NCBI RefSeq assembly: GCF_009687885.1
Contig: NZ_BLAF01000006.1
Span: 1-64,000 of the forward strand
DNA: 64,000 bases
Direction: 5' to 3'
Source: Acrocarpospora pleiomorpha
GTDB lineage: Bacteria; Actinomycetota; Actinomycetes; Streptosporangiales; Streptosporangiaceae
The notes under the pieces: model-generated
The model's database searches: none
Seen by the model: the letters and a program-made list of their open reading frames with translations, nothing else
What the model was told of the DNA's origin: nothing
Shown here: in pieces, positions 8,980-17,678 of the stretch
Layout of the letters: the number at the start of each line of letters is the position of its first letter
Numbering within the stretch: position 1 is the stretch's first letter
Translations under genes and position numbers: made by a program

Positions 8980-9854
8980 CGTCGCCTCCTTTGCACGTCG
9001 AAGGCATCGCGGAGCCCGTCGCCCACGAAGTTCACCGCGAGCACGGTGAGCAGGATCGCCACCCCCGGCGCGTACAGCAGGTAAACCTTGGTGGTGCCGA
9101 TGAGGCCCGCGGCCTGGCTGAGCATGTTGCCCCAGCTCGACTCGGGCGGCTGGACGCCGAAGCCGAGGAAGCTGAGCGTCGATTCGAGGATGATGGCGGC
9201 CGCGACCGCCAGGGACATGTTGACCACGATCACGCCGACCAGGTTCGGCAGCAGGTGCCGGACGATGATCCTCAGGTCGGAGGCGCCGAGGACCCGGGCG
9301 GCCTCGATGAACTCCTTCTCCCGCAGGCTGAGCACCTGCGAGCGGACGACGCGGGCGATCGTGGTCCAGCCGATGCCGGTCAGCACCAGGATGATCGTGA
9401 GCGGGGAGGAGCCGAGCCCCTGCAGCGCCATGGCCAGGACGGCGATGGCCGGCACGATCAGGAACAGGTCGGTCACCCGCATGATCAACTCATCCGCCCA
9501 GCCGCGGGCGTATCCGGCGATCGCGCCGAGCAGTGTGCCGATGGCGGTGGACAGCACGGCCACGGAAAGGCCGATCGCCAGGGAGAGCCGGCCGGCGTAA
9601 AGGATCTCGCTCAGGTAGTCGCGGCCCAGGTCGTCGGTGCCGAGCCAGTGCTCCGGCGCGGGAGGCGTGGCCCCGAGCAGCAGGTCCTGGGCGTTGCGCG
9701 GATGGGGCGCGACCCACTCGGCGCCGAAGCAGGCCACCAGCAGGGTCAGCAGCACGAGCAGCCCGAGCATGGCGACCCGGTGCCGGGCGAAGCGGCCGAC
9801 GGTGAGGCGGGGCAGGCTCGGGTCGGCGGGTACGGCCATGGGTTCGGCGGTCAT
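8976..9854 (-). CDS. dppC: Oligopeptide ABC transporter permease, DppC type
   Basis: 292 residues from the ATG at 9854, which overlaps the dppB stop (ATGA). The N-terminal segment ([16 protein letters not shown]) is followed by the conserved [14 protein letters not shown] motif of DppC/OppC proteins, five further membrane segments, and the EAA cytoplasmic loop ([20 protein letters not shown]) that docks the ATPases. Forms the translocation pore with DppB. Confidence 0.92.
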   Translation of the reverse strand: MTAEPMAVPADPSLPRLTVGRFARHRVAMLGLLVLLTLLVACFGAEWVAPHPRNAQDLLLGATPPAPEHWLGTDDLGRDYLSEILYAGRLSLAIGLSVAVLSTAIGTLLGAIAGYARGWADELIMRVTDLFLIVPAIAVLAMALQGLGSSPLTIILVLTGIGWTTIARVVRSQVLSLREKEFIEAARVLGASDLRIIVRHLLPNLVGVIVVNMSLAVAAAIILESTLSFLGFGVQPPESSWGNMLSQAAGLIGTTKVYLLYAPGVAILLTVLAVNFVGDGLRDAFDVQRRRR

Positions 9855-10819
9855 CGCAGCGCCACCCGGGGGTCGAGCGCGGCGTACCCGATGTCGGCCA
9901 GCAGGTTGAGCAGGATCATGGCCAGGGCGGTGATGAGCATCCACGGGAGCAGGACGAACACGTCGCCCGCGATCAAGGAGTCCAGGAACAGCCGTCCCAT
10001 GCCGGGGATGGCGTAGATCTGCTCGGTCACCACCAGCCCGCCGACCAGGATCGCCGAGTCCAGGGCCACGACCGTGACGAACGGCGCCAGCGAGTTGCGC
10101 AGCGCGTGGCGGATGAACACCCGCCCGCGCGGCACCCCTTTCGCGCGGGCCGTGCGCACGTAGTCGCTGGACAGCGCCTCCAGCAGCGCGGCCCGGCTGA
10201 AGCGCGACCAGCTCGCGACCAGTCCCACGGTGAGCGTGAGGACCGGCAGGGCCAGGTGGCGGAAGTAGTCGGCGTCGAACCCGCTGTGCCCGGGGGAGTG
10301 CAGGCCGATGAAGAACAGCGGCGGCTCGGCCAGGCCGAACTGCTGGCGCGGCCACACCGACAGCGCCTGGATCAGGATGAGGCCGCACCAGAACGGCGGC
10401 AGGGCGACGCCCAGGTAGGACAGACCGGTGAACAGGTGGTCGCCCGCGGAGTACTGCCGCGCGGCGGAGTAGACGCCGATCGCCAGTGCCAGCAGCGCGG
10501 CGAACAGCACACCCCACACGATGAGCTGGATTGTCGTGCCCAAGGCCGAGGCGACCATCGGCAGGACGGCGCCGTCGGTCCTGGTGCTCATCCCCCAGTC
10601 GCCGGTGAGGAACGCCTTCATCCACAGGCCGTACTGCTCGACGATCGAGCGGTCAAGACCGAGGCGGGCCACCTGCTCCGCCACGACGGCAGGGTCGCGG
10701 CCCTGCCGCAGCTTGGCCAGGGGGTCGAACGTGGCGCGCACCCCGACGAACAGGATGAACGACGCGAGGACCACCACCGGCAGTGAGTACAGCAGGCGCC
10801 GCCCCGCGAAGGTCAGCAC
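9851..10819 (-). CDS. dppB: Oligopeptide ABC transporter permease, DppB type
   Basis: 322 residues. The N-terminus RRLLYSLPVVVLASFILF is the usual first membrane helix of DppB/OppB. About six membrane segments follow and the EAA loop appears as DYVRTARAKGVPRGRVFIRHALRN. The C-terminus [16 protein letters not shown] is characteristic of DppB, where YxxxDPR(I/V) is near-universal. Located 28 bp downstream of the solute-binding protein gene. Confidence 0.92.
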   Translation of the reverse strand: MLTFAGRRLLYSLPVVVLASFILFVGVRATFDPLAKLRQGRDPAVVAEQVARLGLDRSIVEQYGLWMKAFLTGDWGMSTRTDGAVLPMVASALGTTIQLIVWGVLFAALLALAIGVYSAARQYSAGDHLFTGLSYLGVALPPFWCGLILIQALSVWPRQQFGLAEPPLFFIGLHSPGHSGFDADYFRHLALPVLTLTVGLVASWSRFSRAALLEALSSDYVRTARAKGVPRGRVFIRHALRNSLAPFVTVVALDSAILVGGLVVTEQIYAIPGMGRLFLDSLIAGDVFVLLPWMLITALAMILLNLLADIGYAALDPRVALR

Positions 10820-10847
10820 GACGGGCCTCCGGACGCTCCCGCGGGCG

Positions 10848-12551
10848 TCACTGCGTCAGGCCCCATTGCTCCAGGTTCCACCACGGTCCCTCAGCCGGGT
10901 TGATGCTGATGGGGCCGCCGACCTTGTCGCCCCACAGCAGGATGTTGGGCACGGCGCTGACCGGGATCGAGGGCACCTCGGCGGCGATGAGCTCGTCGGC
11001 CTTGACCGAGGCCGCCTTGCGGGCCTCGTCGTCGAGTTCCGTGGCCACCTCGTCGAGCAGGTCGTCCAGGCCGGTCACCTTGGCGCGCATGAAGTTGATG
11101 CCGGAGTTGCCGTTGGCCTCGGTGGGGATGGCGGCGGAGTCGAAGGAGGCATCCAGGCCGGGATCGGGGAAGTAGTCGACCAGGGTCCACAGGCCCATCT
11201 CGAAGTCCCCGGCCGGGGTCTTCTTGCCGAACAGGTCGGCCGCGGTGGTGTTCTTGATGTCCATCGCGAACCCGGCCTCCTTCAGCTGGGTCTGGAGCAC
11301 CTGCTCGGTGAGCTCGCGGCGCTTGTTGCCGGCCAGCGAGACGATGGTGAAGGAGGCGGTGCGGCCGTCCTTGGCCCAGCTGCCCGAGGCGTCCTTCGCC
11401 CAGCCGTCGCCGGTCATGAGCTGGTCCACCTTGGCCAGGTCGCGCGTGTAGGCGGAGAAGGACGATCCGGCGTACTTCCCGACCAGCGGTGACAGGAAGC
11501 TCTGCGCGGGTTGGTCCACGCCCAGCGGGCCGTAGAGCCGCTTCACGATGGCGGCGCGGTCGATGGAGTGGGCGATGGCCTTGCGGACCGCGGCGGAGGT
11601 GAACGGGAACGCCTCATTGTTGATCCAGATCGCCTCCAGGTTGCCCGACTGGGGATCGACCTGGGAGTGGGCGCCCTGCAGGCCGGACTGGATCTGCTCG
11701 ATCACATCCAGTTGCGGGGTCGGGTACAGCATGTCGATCTGCCCGCTCTTGAACGCCTGGAAGGCCGCCGCGGTGTCGGGGGTGAACTGGAAGGTGACCT
11801 GGTCCAGCGTGGGCTTGGTGCCCCAATAGCGGTCGTTGGGCACCAGGGTGACCGAGGTGCCCTTCGCCCATTCCTTGATCTTCCAGGGGCCGCCGCTGAA
11901 GTCGTATCCGTCCTTCATGATGGCGTGGCGGTCCTTGCCCTCCAGGAGGTGCGCGGGGAGTACGCCGATCCCGGAGCTGAGCAGGACCCGCCAGCCCGCG
12001 ACCCGGGACTTGAGGGTGACGACGGCCGTCTGCAGGTCGGGGGTCTCGACGGACTCGATCCGGTCGTAGCCGGTCTTGTCGAGGATGTCCTTACCGTCGC
12101 GCACCTGGAGCGCCGTGTACTTCAGGTCCGCGGAGGTGATGGGCTCGCCGTCCGACCAGACGGCCTTGGGGTCGAGCCTGTAGGTGATCTTGGGGTGGTC
12201 CTCGTCGGTGATCGTGGGCTCGGCCGTCATGAGCTCCGAGGGGACCGGGGCCCAGTTCTCGCCTACCCGGCGCACGTCGAAGACCTTGGGGATGGTCGTG
12301 GTGTGCATCATGTAGTTGCCCCAGATGGATCCGCCGCAGGTCGCGATCCAGTCGGTGCAGTCGGGTTCCTGTTCGGCTCCGATGACGATGCCGCCGCCCT
12401 TGCTGACCGGCTTGTCGGCGGCCGGCTGGGTGGCGGGGGCGTTCTGCGCCGGTGCGGAACACCCGGCGGCGAGGACGGACAGGATGGCCAGACCGGCCAG
12501 TGTCACCCGCAGTGATGACGTCTTCGAGGGGGATGCGTGTGATTGCTTCAT
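10848..12551 (-). CDS. Extracellular solute-binding lipoprotein, family 5 (peptide binding)
   Basis: 567 residues from the ATG at 12551. The N-terminus has a lipoprotein signal peptide ending LSVLAAGC, so the mature protein would be lipid-anchored outside the membrane. Family-5 features: PSELMTAEPTITDEDHPKITY, the WSDGEPITSADLKYT motif, and the VRKAIAHSIDRAAIV segment. It would capture oligopeptides (or peptide-like compounds) and deliver them to DppBC. First gene of the minus-strand operon running to 5115; a palindromic operator lies upstream at 12642-12666. Confidence 0.92.
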   Translation of the reverse strand: MKQSHASPSKTSSLRVTLAGLAILSVLAAGCSAPAQNAPATQPAADKPVSKGGGIVIGAEQEPDCTDWIATCGGSIWGNYMMHTTTIPKVFDVRRVGENWAPVPSELMTAEPTITDEDHPKITYRLDPKAVWSDGEPITSADLKYTALQVRDGKDILDKTGYDRIESVETPDLQTAVVTLKSRVAGWRVLLSSGIGVLPAHLLEGKDRHAIMKDGYDFSGGPWKIKEWAKGTSVTLVPNDRYWGTKPTLDQVTFQFTPDTAAAFQAFKSGQIDMLYPTPQLDVIEQIQSGLQGAHSQVDPQSGNLEAIWINNEAFPFTSAAVRKAIAHSIDRAAIVKRLYGPLGVDQPAQSFLSPLVGKYAGSSFSAYTRDLAKVDQLMTGDGWAKDASGSWAKDGRTASFTIVSLAGNKRRELTEQVLQTQLKEAGFAMDIKNTTAADLFGKKTPAGDFEMGLWTLVDYFPDPGLDASFDSAAIPTEANGNSGINFMRAKVTGLDDLLDEVATELDDEARKAASVKADELIAAEVPSIPVSAVPNILLWGDKVGGPISINPAEGPWWNLEQWGLTQ

Positions 12552-12641
12552 GAGCCGGGCCTTCTGTAGCACACCGCCGAATGGGCGGAAGGTGTCCCAT
12601 ATGGTAGGGAGCACGTGTTTCGATAGCAATACGCCTAGGCA

Positions 12642-12666
12642 AAGTCATAGTCAATGACGATGACTT
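12642..12666. promoter_or_regulatory. Candidate TetR operator between importer operon and tetR
   Basis: Inverted repeat AAGTCAT (12642-12648) / ATGACTT (12660-12666), extended outward by gccta/taggc-like arms. The segment TAGTCAATGACGATGACTT (12648-12666) matches 15/19 to the reverse complement of 16535-16553, upstream of the second operon. It lies between the divergent binding-protein and tetR genes, where an autoregulatory repressor would bind. Confidence 0.6.
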
Positions 12667-12727
12667 GCGCTTAGGCCGGTGTTTGGGCATCGTCAGGACG
12701 AGTAGGTAGTGACGAGGAAGGAACCAA

Positions 12728-13480
12728 GTGGGGACCAGCTCACACCGCGAACCCAAGAGCGCCCCGACGGGGCGTACGCGCAGGGCCCGCGACAGCCTCA
12801 GCCGGCAGATCATCGTGGCCGCGGCGGAGAAGGTCGCGACGCGTGACGGCCTGGACGGCCTGACCTTCCAGGCCCTGGGCAAGGAGCTCGACGCGCATCC
12901 GACCTCGATCTACCGGCACTTCCGTGACAAGGACGAGCTCGTGCTGGAGCTCATCGACAACCTGCGGGCACGCTCGTACGGCGGCACGCTGAAGAAGACC
13001 GACTCCTGGCGTGACGACCTGCGGACGATCGCGCAACGCGTCCACGAGCACTTCATGCGCTACCCCGAGTTCGCCCTCCAGATGGCCGCGCGCACGACCC
13101 GCAGGCCCACCGAGTTCGCCAACGTCGAGTTCGCCCTGGACGCGCTGCTGCGCGCCGGCCTGCCCCCGGAGGAGGCGGCCCTGCACCTGCGGGTCTTCGG
13201 CAACGTCGTACGGTCGCTGTCGGCCATGGAGGCCGGCCTGATGGCCCTGGACCCGGAGAGCCGGGTCCGCGACGAGCTGGCCTGGCAGGTGGAATACCGC
13301 CAGCTCGCGGCCGAGGAGTTCCCGGTCATCTCCTCGATGGCCGAGCACCTCGCCCGCATCGGCGACCCGCGCATCTTCGACCTGGCGGTCGAGCTCTACC
13401 TCGACGCGATCGAACTGCGCGCGAACCGCGCGCGCGCCGAGCGCGACGCGGTCAGCCCGGCGGCGGAACCAGAGCGCTGA
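12728..13480 (+). CDS. TetR/AcrR-family regulator
   Basis: 250 residues from the GTG at 12728. Residues ~24-70 form the TetR helix-turn-helix (IIVAAAEKVATRDGLDGLTF, ALGKELDAHPTSIYRHFRDK). The C-terminal ligand domain resembles TetR_C regulators of actinomycetes. Divergent from the peptide importer and convergent (29-bp overlap) with the M20 peptidase gene. The duplicated operator suggests that it controls both flanking operons and senses a peptide-derived ligand; this is inference. Confidence 0.85.
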   Translation: MGTSSHREPKSAPTGRTRRARDSLSRQIIVAAAEKVATRDGLDGLTFQALGKELDAHPTSIYRHFRDKDELVLELIDNLRARSYGGTLKKTDSWRDDLRTIAQRVHEHFMRYPEFALQMAARTTRRPTEFANVEFALDALLRAGLPPEEAALHLRVFGNVVRSLSAMEAGLMALDPESRVRDELAWQVEYRQLAAEEFPVISSMAEHLARIGDPRIFDLAVELYLDAIELRANRARAERDAVSPAAEPER

Positions 13481-14546
13481 TCACGCCTGCCACCAGCGCG
13501 ACGCGCTCGCCGAACGCGCGGGCGTCAACCCACTCGTGCCGTGCGTGCGCGCCCCCGCCCAGAGGGCCCAGACCGTCCAGGGTGGGGACGCCGAGGGCCG
13601 CGGTGAAGTTGCCGTCGGAGGCCCCGCCGACCCGCGCCTCGGCCGGCGGCGGCAGTCCCGCCGTGCGTGCCACCCGCCTGGCCGTCTCCAGCAGGCCGGC
13701 CGACAGTTCGCGTTCCAGCGGCGGCCGGTTGATGCCGCCGGCACGCAGGATCGCGGCCTCGGGCAGGCGCGGGCGCAGCTCTCCCAGCGCCCTGTCCACC
13801 CGGCGCAGCTCCTCCAGGTGCCAGGACCGTACGTCCACGTCGATGCGCGCGCTCTCCGGGACGCTGTTCACGGTCGTTCCCGCCATGGCGACGGTCGGGG
13901 TGACCGTGGTGCCGCGCTCGGGGTCGCCCAGGGCCGCGATGGCCAGCACCTGGTGGGCGAGCTCCACCAGGGCGTTGACGCCGCGCTCGGGCTCCAGGCC
14001 CGCGTGGGCCGCGCGCCCCTCGATCGTGATCTGGTAGATCGCGCACCCCTTGCGGGCCGTCTTGACCGCGCCGTCGGCGCTCGGCTCCAGCACCAGCACC
14101 GCCGAGCACTCGCGCACCACCTCCTCCAGCAGCTCCCGGGAGGTGGGCGAGCCGACCTCCTCGTCCCCGGTCACCAGCATCCGTACGCCGCCGGCCACCC
14201 CGGCCATCGACTCCATCGCCACCACGAGCCCGGCCTTCATGTCGAACACCCCGGGTCCGGTGACCCGCCCGTCCCGCACCAGGCACGGCCAGCCGGCCAG
14301 CGTCCCGCGCGGCCACACGGTGTCGGCGTGTCCCAGGAGCAGCACCGGCTTTCCGGCGGCGGGGCGTCCCTCCCAGTACAGATGGGGAACGCCGTCGCGG
14401 AGCACGCGCACGGGCGTCCCCAGGCCGGGCGGCGCCCACTCGGTGAGCAGGTCGTAGCACGCCTCGAGCCCGGCACGGTCCCGGGAGGGCGACTCGATAG
14501 CGGCCAGTTCGGCGAGCCGGCGTACGGGCCGGTCGGTGGACGTCAT
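13452..14546 (-). CDS. M20-family metallopeptidase (glutamate carboxypeptidase-like)
   Basis: 364 residues from the ATG at 14546. Zinc-site motifs of the family: LLLGHADTVWPRG (His-Ala-Asp), GPGVFDMKAGLVVAM (bridging Asp), TGDEEVGSPTS (catalytic Glu pair), a downstream VLEPSADG, and a C-terminal histidine in GGGAHARHEW. The dimerisation insert ARKGCAIYQITIEGRAAHAG is typical of CPG2-like enzymes that remove C-terminal glutamate or hydrolyse N-acyl amino acids. Last gene of a three-gene operon, start overlapping the previous stop by four bases. Confidence 0.9.
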   Translation of the reverse strand: MTSTDRPVRRLAELAAIESPSRDRAGLEACYDLLTEWAPPGLGTPVRVLRDGVPHLYWEGRPAAGKPVLLLGHADTVWPRGTLAGWPCLVRDGRVTGPGVFDMKAGLVVAMESMAGVAGGVRMLVTGDEEVGSPTSRELLEEVVRECSAVLVLEPSADGAVKTARKGCAIYQITIEGRAAHAGLEPERGVNALVELAHQVLAIAALGDPERGTTVTPTVAMAGTTVNSVPESARIDVDVRSWHLEELRRVDRALGELRPRLPEAAILRAGGINRPPLERELSAGLLETARRVARTAGLPPPAEARVGGASDGNFTAALGVPTLDGLGPLGGGAHARHEWVDARAFGERVALVAGVISALVPPPG

Positions 14547-15439
14547 CGCGCATCGCTCCCGCCGCAGAAGCCGGACAGGGCCTCGATCACCTCTGCCGGC
14601 GCTTCCTCGCAGACGTAGTGGTCCGCTGGCACGGCGACGCCCTCGACCTGCTCCGCGTACTCCCGCCAGACGGTGGTCACGTCGAAGTTGCGGCCCACGT
14701 AGCTGTGCGCGCCCCACAGCGCGAGCACGGGCACCCGTACCAGGTCGCGTCGGTCGCGGTCCGCGCGGTCGTGGTCCAGGTCGATCCCGGCGGCGGCGCG
14801 GTAGTCGGCGCACGACACCCGGATCGTGGCCTCGTCGAAGCAGCGCTCGTATTCGGCCATGGCGCGTTCGTCGAAGGGCCAGGCGCCCGCGTGCCGTCCC
14901 GCGAATCGGCTGCGCAGCCAGGCACGGTGGTCGGCCAGGATCATCCGCTCCGGCAGGCCGGACCCCTGGGACAGGAAGAACCAGTGGAAGTAGCTCGACG
15001 CCATCTCCCGGTCCACGTTCTCGAACATGTGCAGCGTCGGCACGATGTCCAGCACCGCGAGCGCGTGCACGCGCTCGGGGAAGTCGAGTGCCATCCGGTG
15101 CGCCACCCGCCCGCCCCGGTCGTGGCCGGCGACCGCGAAACGCGTGAAACCGAGCGAATGCATCAGGGTCACCTGGTCGGCGGCCATGGCTCGCTTGGCG
15201 TACGTCCCCGCTCCGGGCGTCTCCTCCGGCTTGTCGCTGTCACCGTATCCGCGCAGGTCGGCGACGATCACGGTGCGGTCCCGGGCGAGCGACGGCGCCA
15301 CCCGGTGCCACATCGCCCGCGTCTGCGGGTAGCCGTGCAGCAGCAGGACGGGCGGTCCCGCCCCGCCCGCGAGCGCCCGGATACGTACGCCGCCGTGGCC
15401 GGACTCAACCGGCTCGAAGCCGGGGAACAGCGGCGTCAT
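14543..15439 (-). CDS. Alpha/beta hydrolase, fluoroacetate-dehalogenase/epoxide-hydrolase-like
   Basis: 298 residues from the ATG at 15439. It has the oxyanion motif LLLHGYPQTRAMWHRVAP and the nucleophile elbow VAGHDRGGRVAHRMALDFP with Asp as nucleophile and the neighbouring Arg, as in fluoroacetate dehalogenases (HDRGxR). A His-Trp pair in SSYFHWFFLSQ is reminiscent of the halide-binding pair of that family. The catalytic His is probably in VPADHYVCEE. True substrate unknown; many relatives act on esters or epoxides. Four-base overlaps on both sides show translational coupling. Confidence 0.82.
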   Translation of the reverse strand: MTPLFPGFEPVESGHGGVRIRALAGGAGPPVLLLHGYPQTRAMWHRVAPSLARDRTVIVADLRGYGDSDKPEETPGAGTYAKRAMAADQVTLMHSLGFTRFAVAGHDRGGRVAHRMALDFPERVHALAVLDIVPTLHMFENVDREMASSYFHWFFLSQGSGLPERMILADHRAWLRSRFAGRHAGAWPFDERAMAEYERCFDEATIRVSCADYRAAAGIDLDHDRADRDRRDLVRVPVLALWGAHSYVGRNFDVTTVWREYAEQVEGVAVPADHYVCEEAPAEVIEALSGFCGGSDAR

Positions 15440-16503
15440 GCCGGCACGGCCGCGTGCCGCAGCCGCTCGACGATCGCGTCGCACACCTCATCGGTGGACA
15501 GGGCGCCGCCCAGGTCGGGCGTCACGTCGCCCGCGAGCACGGTCTGTTCGAGCACCTTGGTGAGCCGCGCCGCGGCGACGGTCTCGCCCAGATGCTCCAG
15601 CATCATCGCGGCGGACCAGATCTGCCCGATCGGGTTGGCGGTCCCGGTGCCGGCGATGTCCGGGGCCGACCCGTGGATCGGTTCGAACATGGACGGATGC
15701 CGCCGGGTCGGGTCGATGTTGCCGCAAGGCGCGATCCCGATGCCGCCGGCGAGCGCGGAGGTGAGGTCGCTGAGGATGTCGCCGAGCAGGTTCGAGGCGA
15801 GGATGACGTCGAAGCGCCGGGGGTTCAGGACGAGCAGCGCGGCCAGGGCGTCGGCGTGGTAGCGGGTCAGTTCGACGCCGGGGTGGTCCCGCGCGACCTC
15901 CTCCACCACCTCGTCCCAGAACGGCATGGTGTGCACGATGCCGTTGGACTTGGTCGCCGAGGCCACCTTGCCTGAGCGTCGCTCGGCCAACTCGAACGCG
16001 TACCTGGCGATGCGTTCCACGCCCCGGCGGGTGAAGACGGCTTCCTGCACCGCGAACTCCTCCGGCGTGCCGGTGAACATCCTGCCGCCGATCTGGCTGT
16101 ACTCGCCCTCGGTGTTCTCGCGCACCACTACGACGTCGAAGGGCCGGTCATCGCGCAGCGGCAGGCGCGTACCCGGCAGCGGACGGGCCGGGCGCAGCGA
16201 GACGTACTGGTCAAAGCGCCGCCTGATCGGCACGAGCAGCCCCCACAGCGAGACATGGTCCGGCACATCCGGCGCGCCGACGGCGCCGAGCAGGATGGCG
16301 TCCGCCCCGGCCAGCCGCTCCAAGCCGTCCTCCGGCATCATTCGGCCGGTCTCGCCGTAGTACGCGCACCCCCAGGGGTAGTCGGTCCAGCGCAGCCGGA
16401 AACCGTGCGGGCCGGCCAGGGCGTCAAGCACCCGCCGGGCGGCAGGGACGGTCTCCTGGCCAATGCCGTCACCTGGAATAGCCGCGATGTCATATTCGCG
16501 CAT
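15436..16503 (-). CDS. Tartrate / D-malate dehydrogenase-like (isopropylmalate dehydrogenase family)
   Basis: 355 residues from the ATG at 16503, with AGGAG about 7 nt upstream. The family is clear from IPGDGIGQETVPAARRVL, the substrate loop VVVRENTEGEYSQIGGRMF, the metal-binding segment ASNLLGDILSDLTSALAGG, and HGSAPDIAGTGTANPIG. The EYSQIGGR variant is characteristic of tartrate/D-malate dehydrogenases rather than leucine-pathway LeuB. It would oxidise and decarboxylate a 2-hydroxy acid with NAD+. First gene of the operon with the hydrolase and M20 peptidase, so it may process the acid released by them. Confidence 0.85.
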   Translation of the reverse strand: MREYDIAAIPGDGIGQETVPAARRVLDALAGPHGFRLRWTDYPWGCAYYGETGRMMPEDGLERLAGADAILLGAVGAPDVPDHVSLWGLLVPIRRRFDQYVSLRPARPLPGTRLPLRDDRPFDVVVVRENTEGEYSQIGGRMFTGTPEEFAVQEAVFTRRGVERIARYAFELAERRSGKVASATKSNGIVHTMPFWDEVVEEVARDHPGVELTRYHADALAALLVLNPRRFDVILASNLLGDILSDLTSALAGGIGIAPCGNIDPTRRHPSMFEPIHGSAPDIAGTGTANPIGQIWSAAMMLEHLGETVAAARLTKVLEQTVLAGDVTPDLGGALSTDEVCDAIVERLRHAAVPA

Positions 16504-16534
16504 ACGTTTCTCCTGTCCCACTTAGCAAGGCGGT

Positions 16535-16553
16535 TAGTCTACGTAATTGACTA
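16535..16553. promoter_or_regulatory. Second copy of the candidate TetR operator
   Basis: Plus strand TAGTCTACGTAATTGACTA, an inverted repeat with TAGTC/GACTA arms. Its reverse complement matches the site at 12648-12666 in 15 of 19 positions. Located 32 bp upstream of the tartrate-dehydrogenase-like start. Confidence 0.55.
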
Positions 16554-16709
16554 CGATATGACTAGAGGGTGCCACCACTCGCCGTAGTGGTGGGAGCCGG
16601 TGAAACCGCCAGGTCAGAGGTGAAACCAGGCTGAAGCCGCGATGAAGCCGACAACGCAGAAGCTCTCTTCAGACGCCGGGAGGTACCCGGCGGAGAGAGG
16701 AGACGCGTC

Positions 16710-17678
16710 ATGGCGGACCTCAGTGCCGTCCGGGCCGACAGTCTGGTCAAGAACTTCGGAGACTTCCGGGCCGTGGACGAAATCGACCTTCACGTACGGC
16801 AAGGCGAGATCTTCGGAGTCCTGGGCCCCAACGGAGCAGGTAAGACCACCATGCTCCGGATGCTCGCCACCCTGCTCGCGATCGACGGCGGCCATGCGGA
16901 GATCTTCGGCGTCGACGTCCGGCGGGAACCCCACCGCATCCGGCAGCTGGTAGGCGTCACCGGCCAGTACGCCTCGGTGGACGAGGACCTGACCGCCACG
17001 GAGAACCTGTGGCTGTTCGCCCGCCTCCAGGGCCTGACCAGCACCCGAGCCAAGACAATCGCCGGTGACCTGCTCGAACGCTTCGACCTCCAGGAGGCGG
17101 CCGACCGCCCCCTGTCCCAGTTCAGCGGCGGCATGCGCCGCCGCCTGGACCTGGCGTCAAGCCTCATCACCCGCCCACCCTTGATCTTCCTGGACGAGCC
17201 CACAACCGGCCTCGACCCAAGAACCCGAGGCCAGATGTGGGACACCATCCGTGAGCTGGTCACCGATGGTTCCACGATCCTCCTCACCACCCAATACCTG
17301 GACGAGGCCGACCAGCTGGCCGACCGCGTAGCCGTAATCGACCGAGGCCGGAAGGTCGCCGAAGACACTCCCGACGCCCTGAAGACCCAGGTCGGCGACT
17401 CAACCCTGCAGCTCAGCCTCGCGGACGCCGCCGACATCGCCCTGGCCGCGAACGTCGTCCGCCGGCTGCTGGGTGAGGACCCGATCCTGACCCCGGAATC
17501 AGGACGCATGAAGATCCCCCTCCCCGACGCCGACCGGGCCGCGGACGTCCTGATCGGCCTGCGAGAAGCAGGCCTCGGCATCTCCTCGGTAAGCGTCGCC
17601 AAGCCGACGTTGGACGAAGTCTTCCTGGCGCTGACCGGCCACGGCGCCGACACACCTCAGATGGAGGCGGCCCGATGA
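16710..17678 (+). CDS. DrrA-type ABC exporter ATPase
   Basis: 322 residues; the start has an AGAGGAGA ribosome site. Walker A GPNGAGKTT at residues 39-47, signature FSGGMRRRLDLA, Walker B LIFLDEPTTGLDPRTRG and TTQYLDEADQLADR are as in daunorubicin-resistance ATPases; the C-terminal domain (~residues 240-315) matches the DrrA regulatory extension. Its stop overlaps the permease start (ATGA). Likely exports a hydrophobic compound with the next gene; substrate unknown. Confidence 0.9.
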   Translation: MADLSAVRADSLVKNFGDFRAVDEIDLHVRQGEIFGVLGPNGAGKTTMLRMLATLLAIDGGHAEIFGVDVRREPHRIRQLVGVTGQYASVDEDLTATENLWLFARLQGLTSTRAKTIAGDLLERFDLQEAADRPLSQFSGGMRRRLDLASSLITRPPLIFLDEPTTGLDPRTRGQMWDTIRELVTDGSTILLTTQYLDEADQLADRVAVIDRGRKVAEDTPDALKTQVGDSTLQLSLADAADIALAANVVRRLLGEDPILTPESGRMKIPLPDADRAADVLIGLREAGLGISSVSVAKPTLDEVFLALTGHGADTPQMEAAR

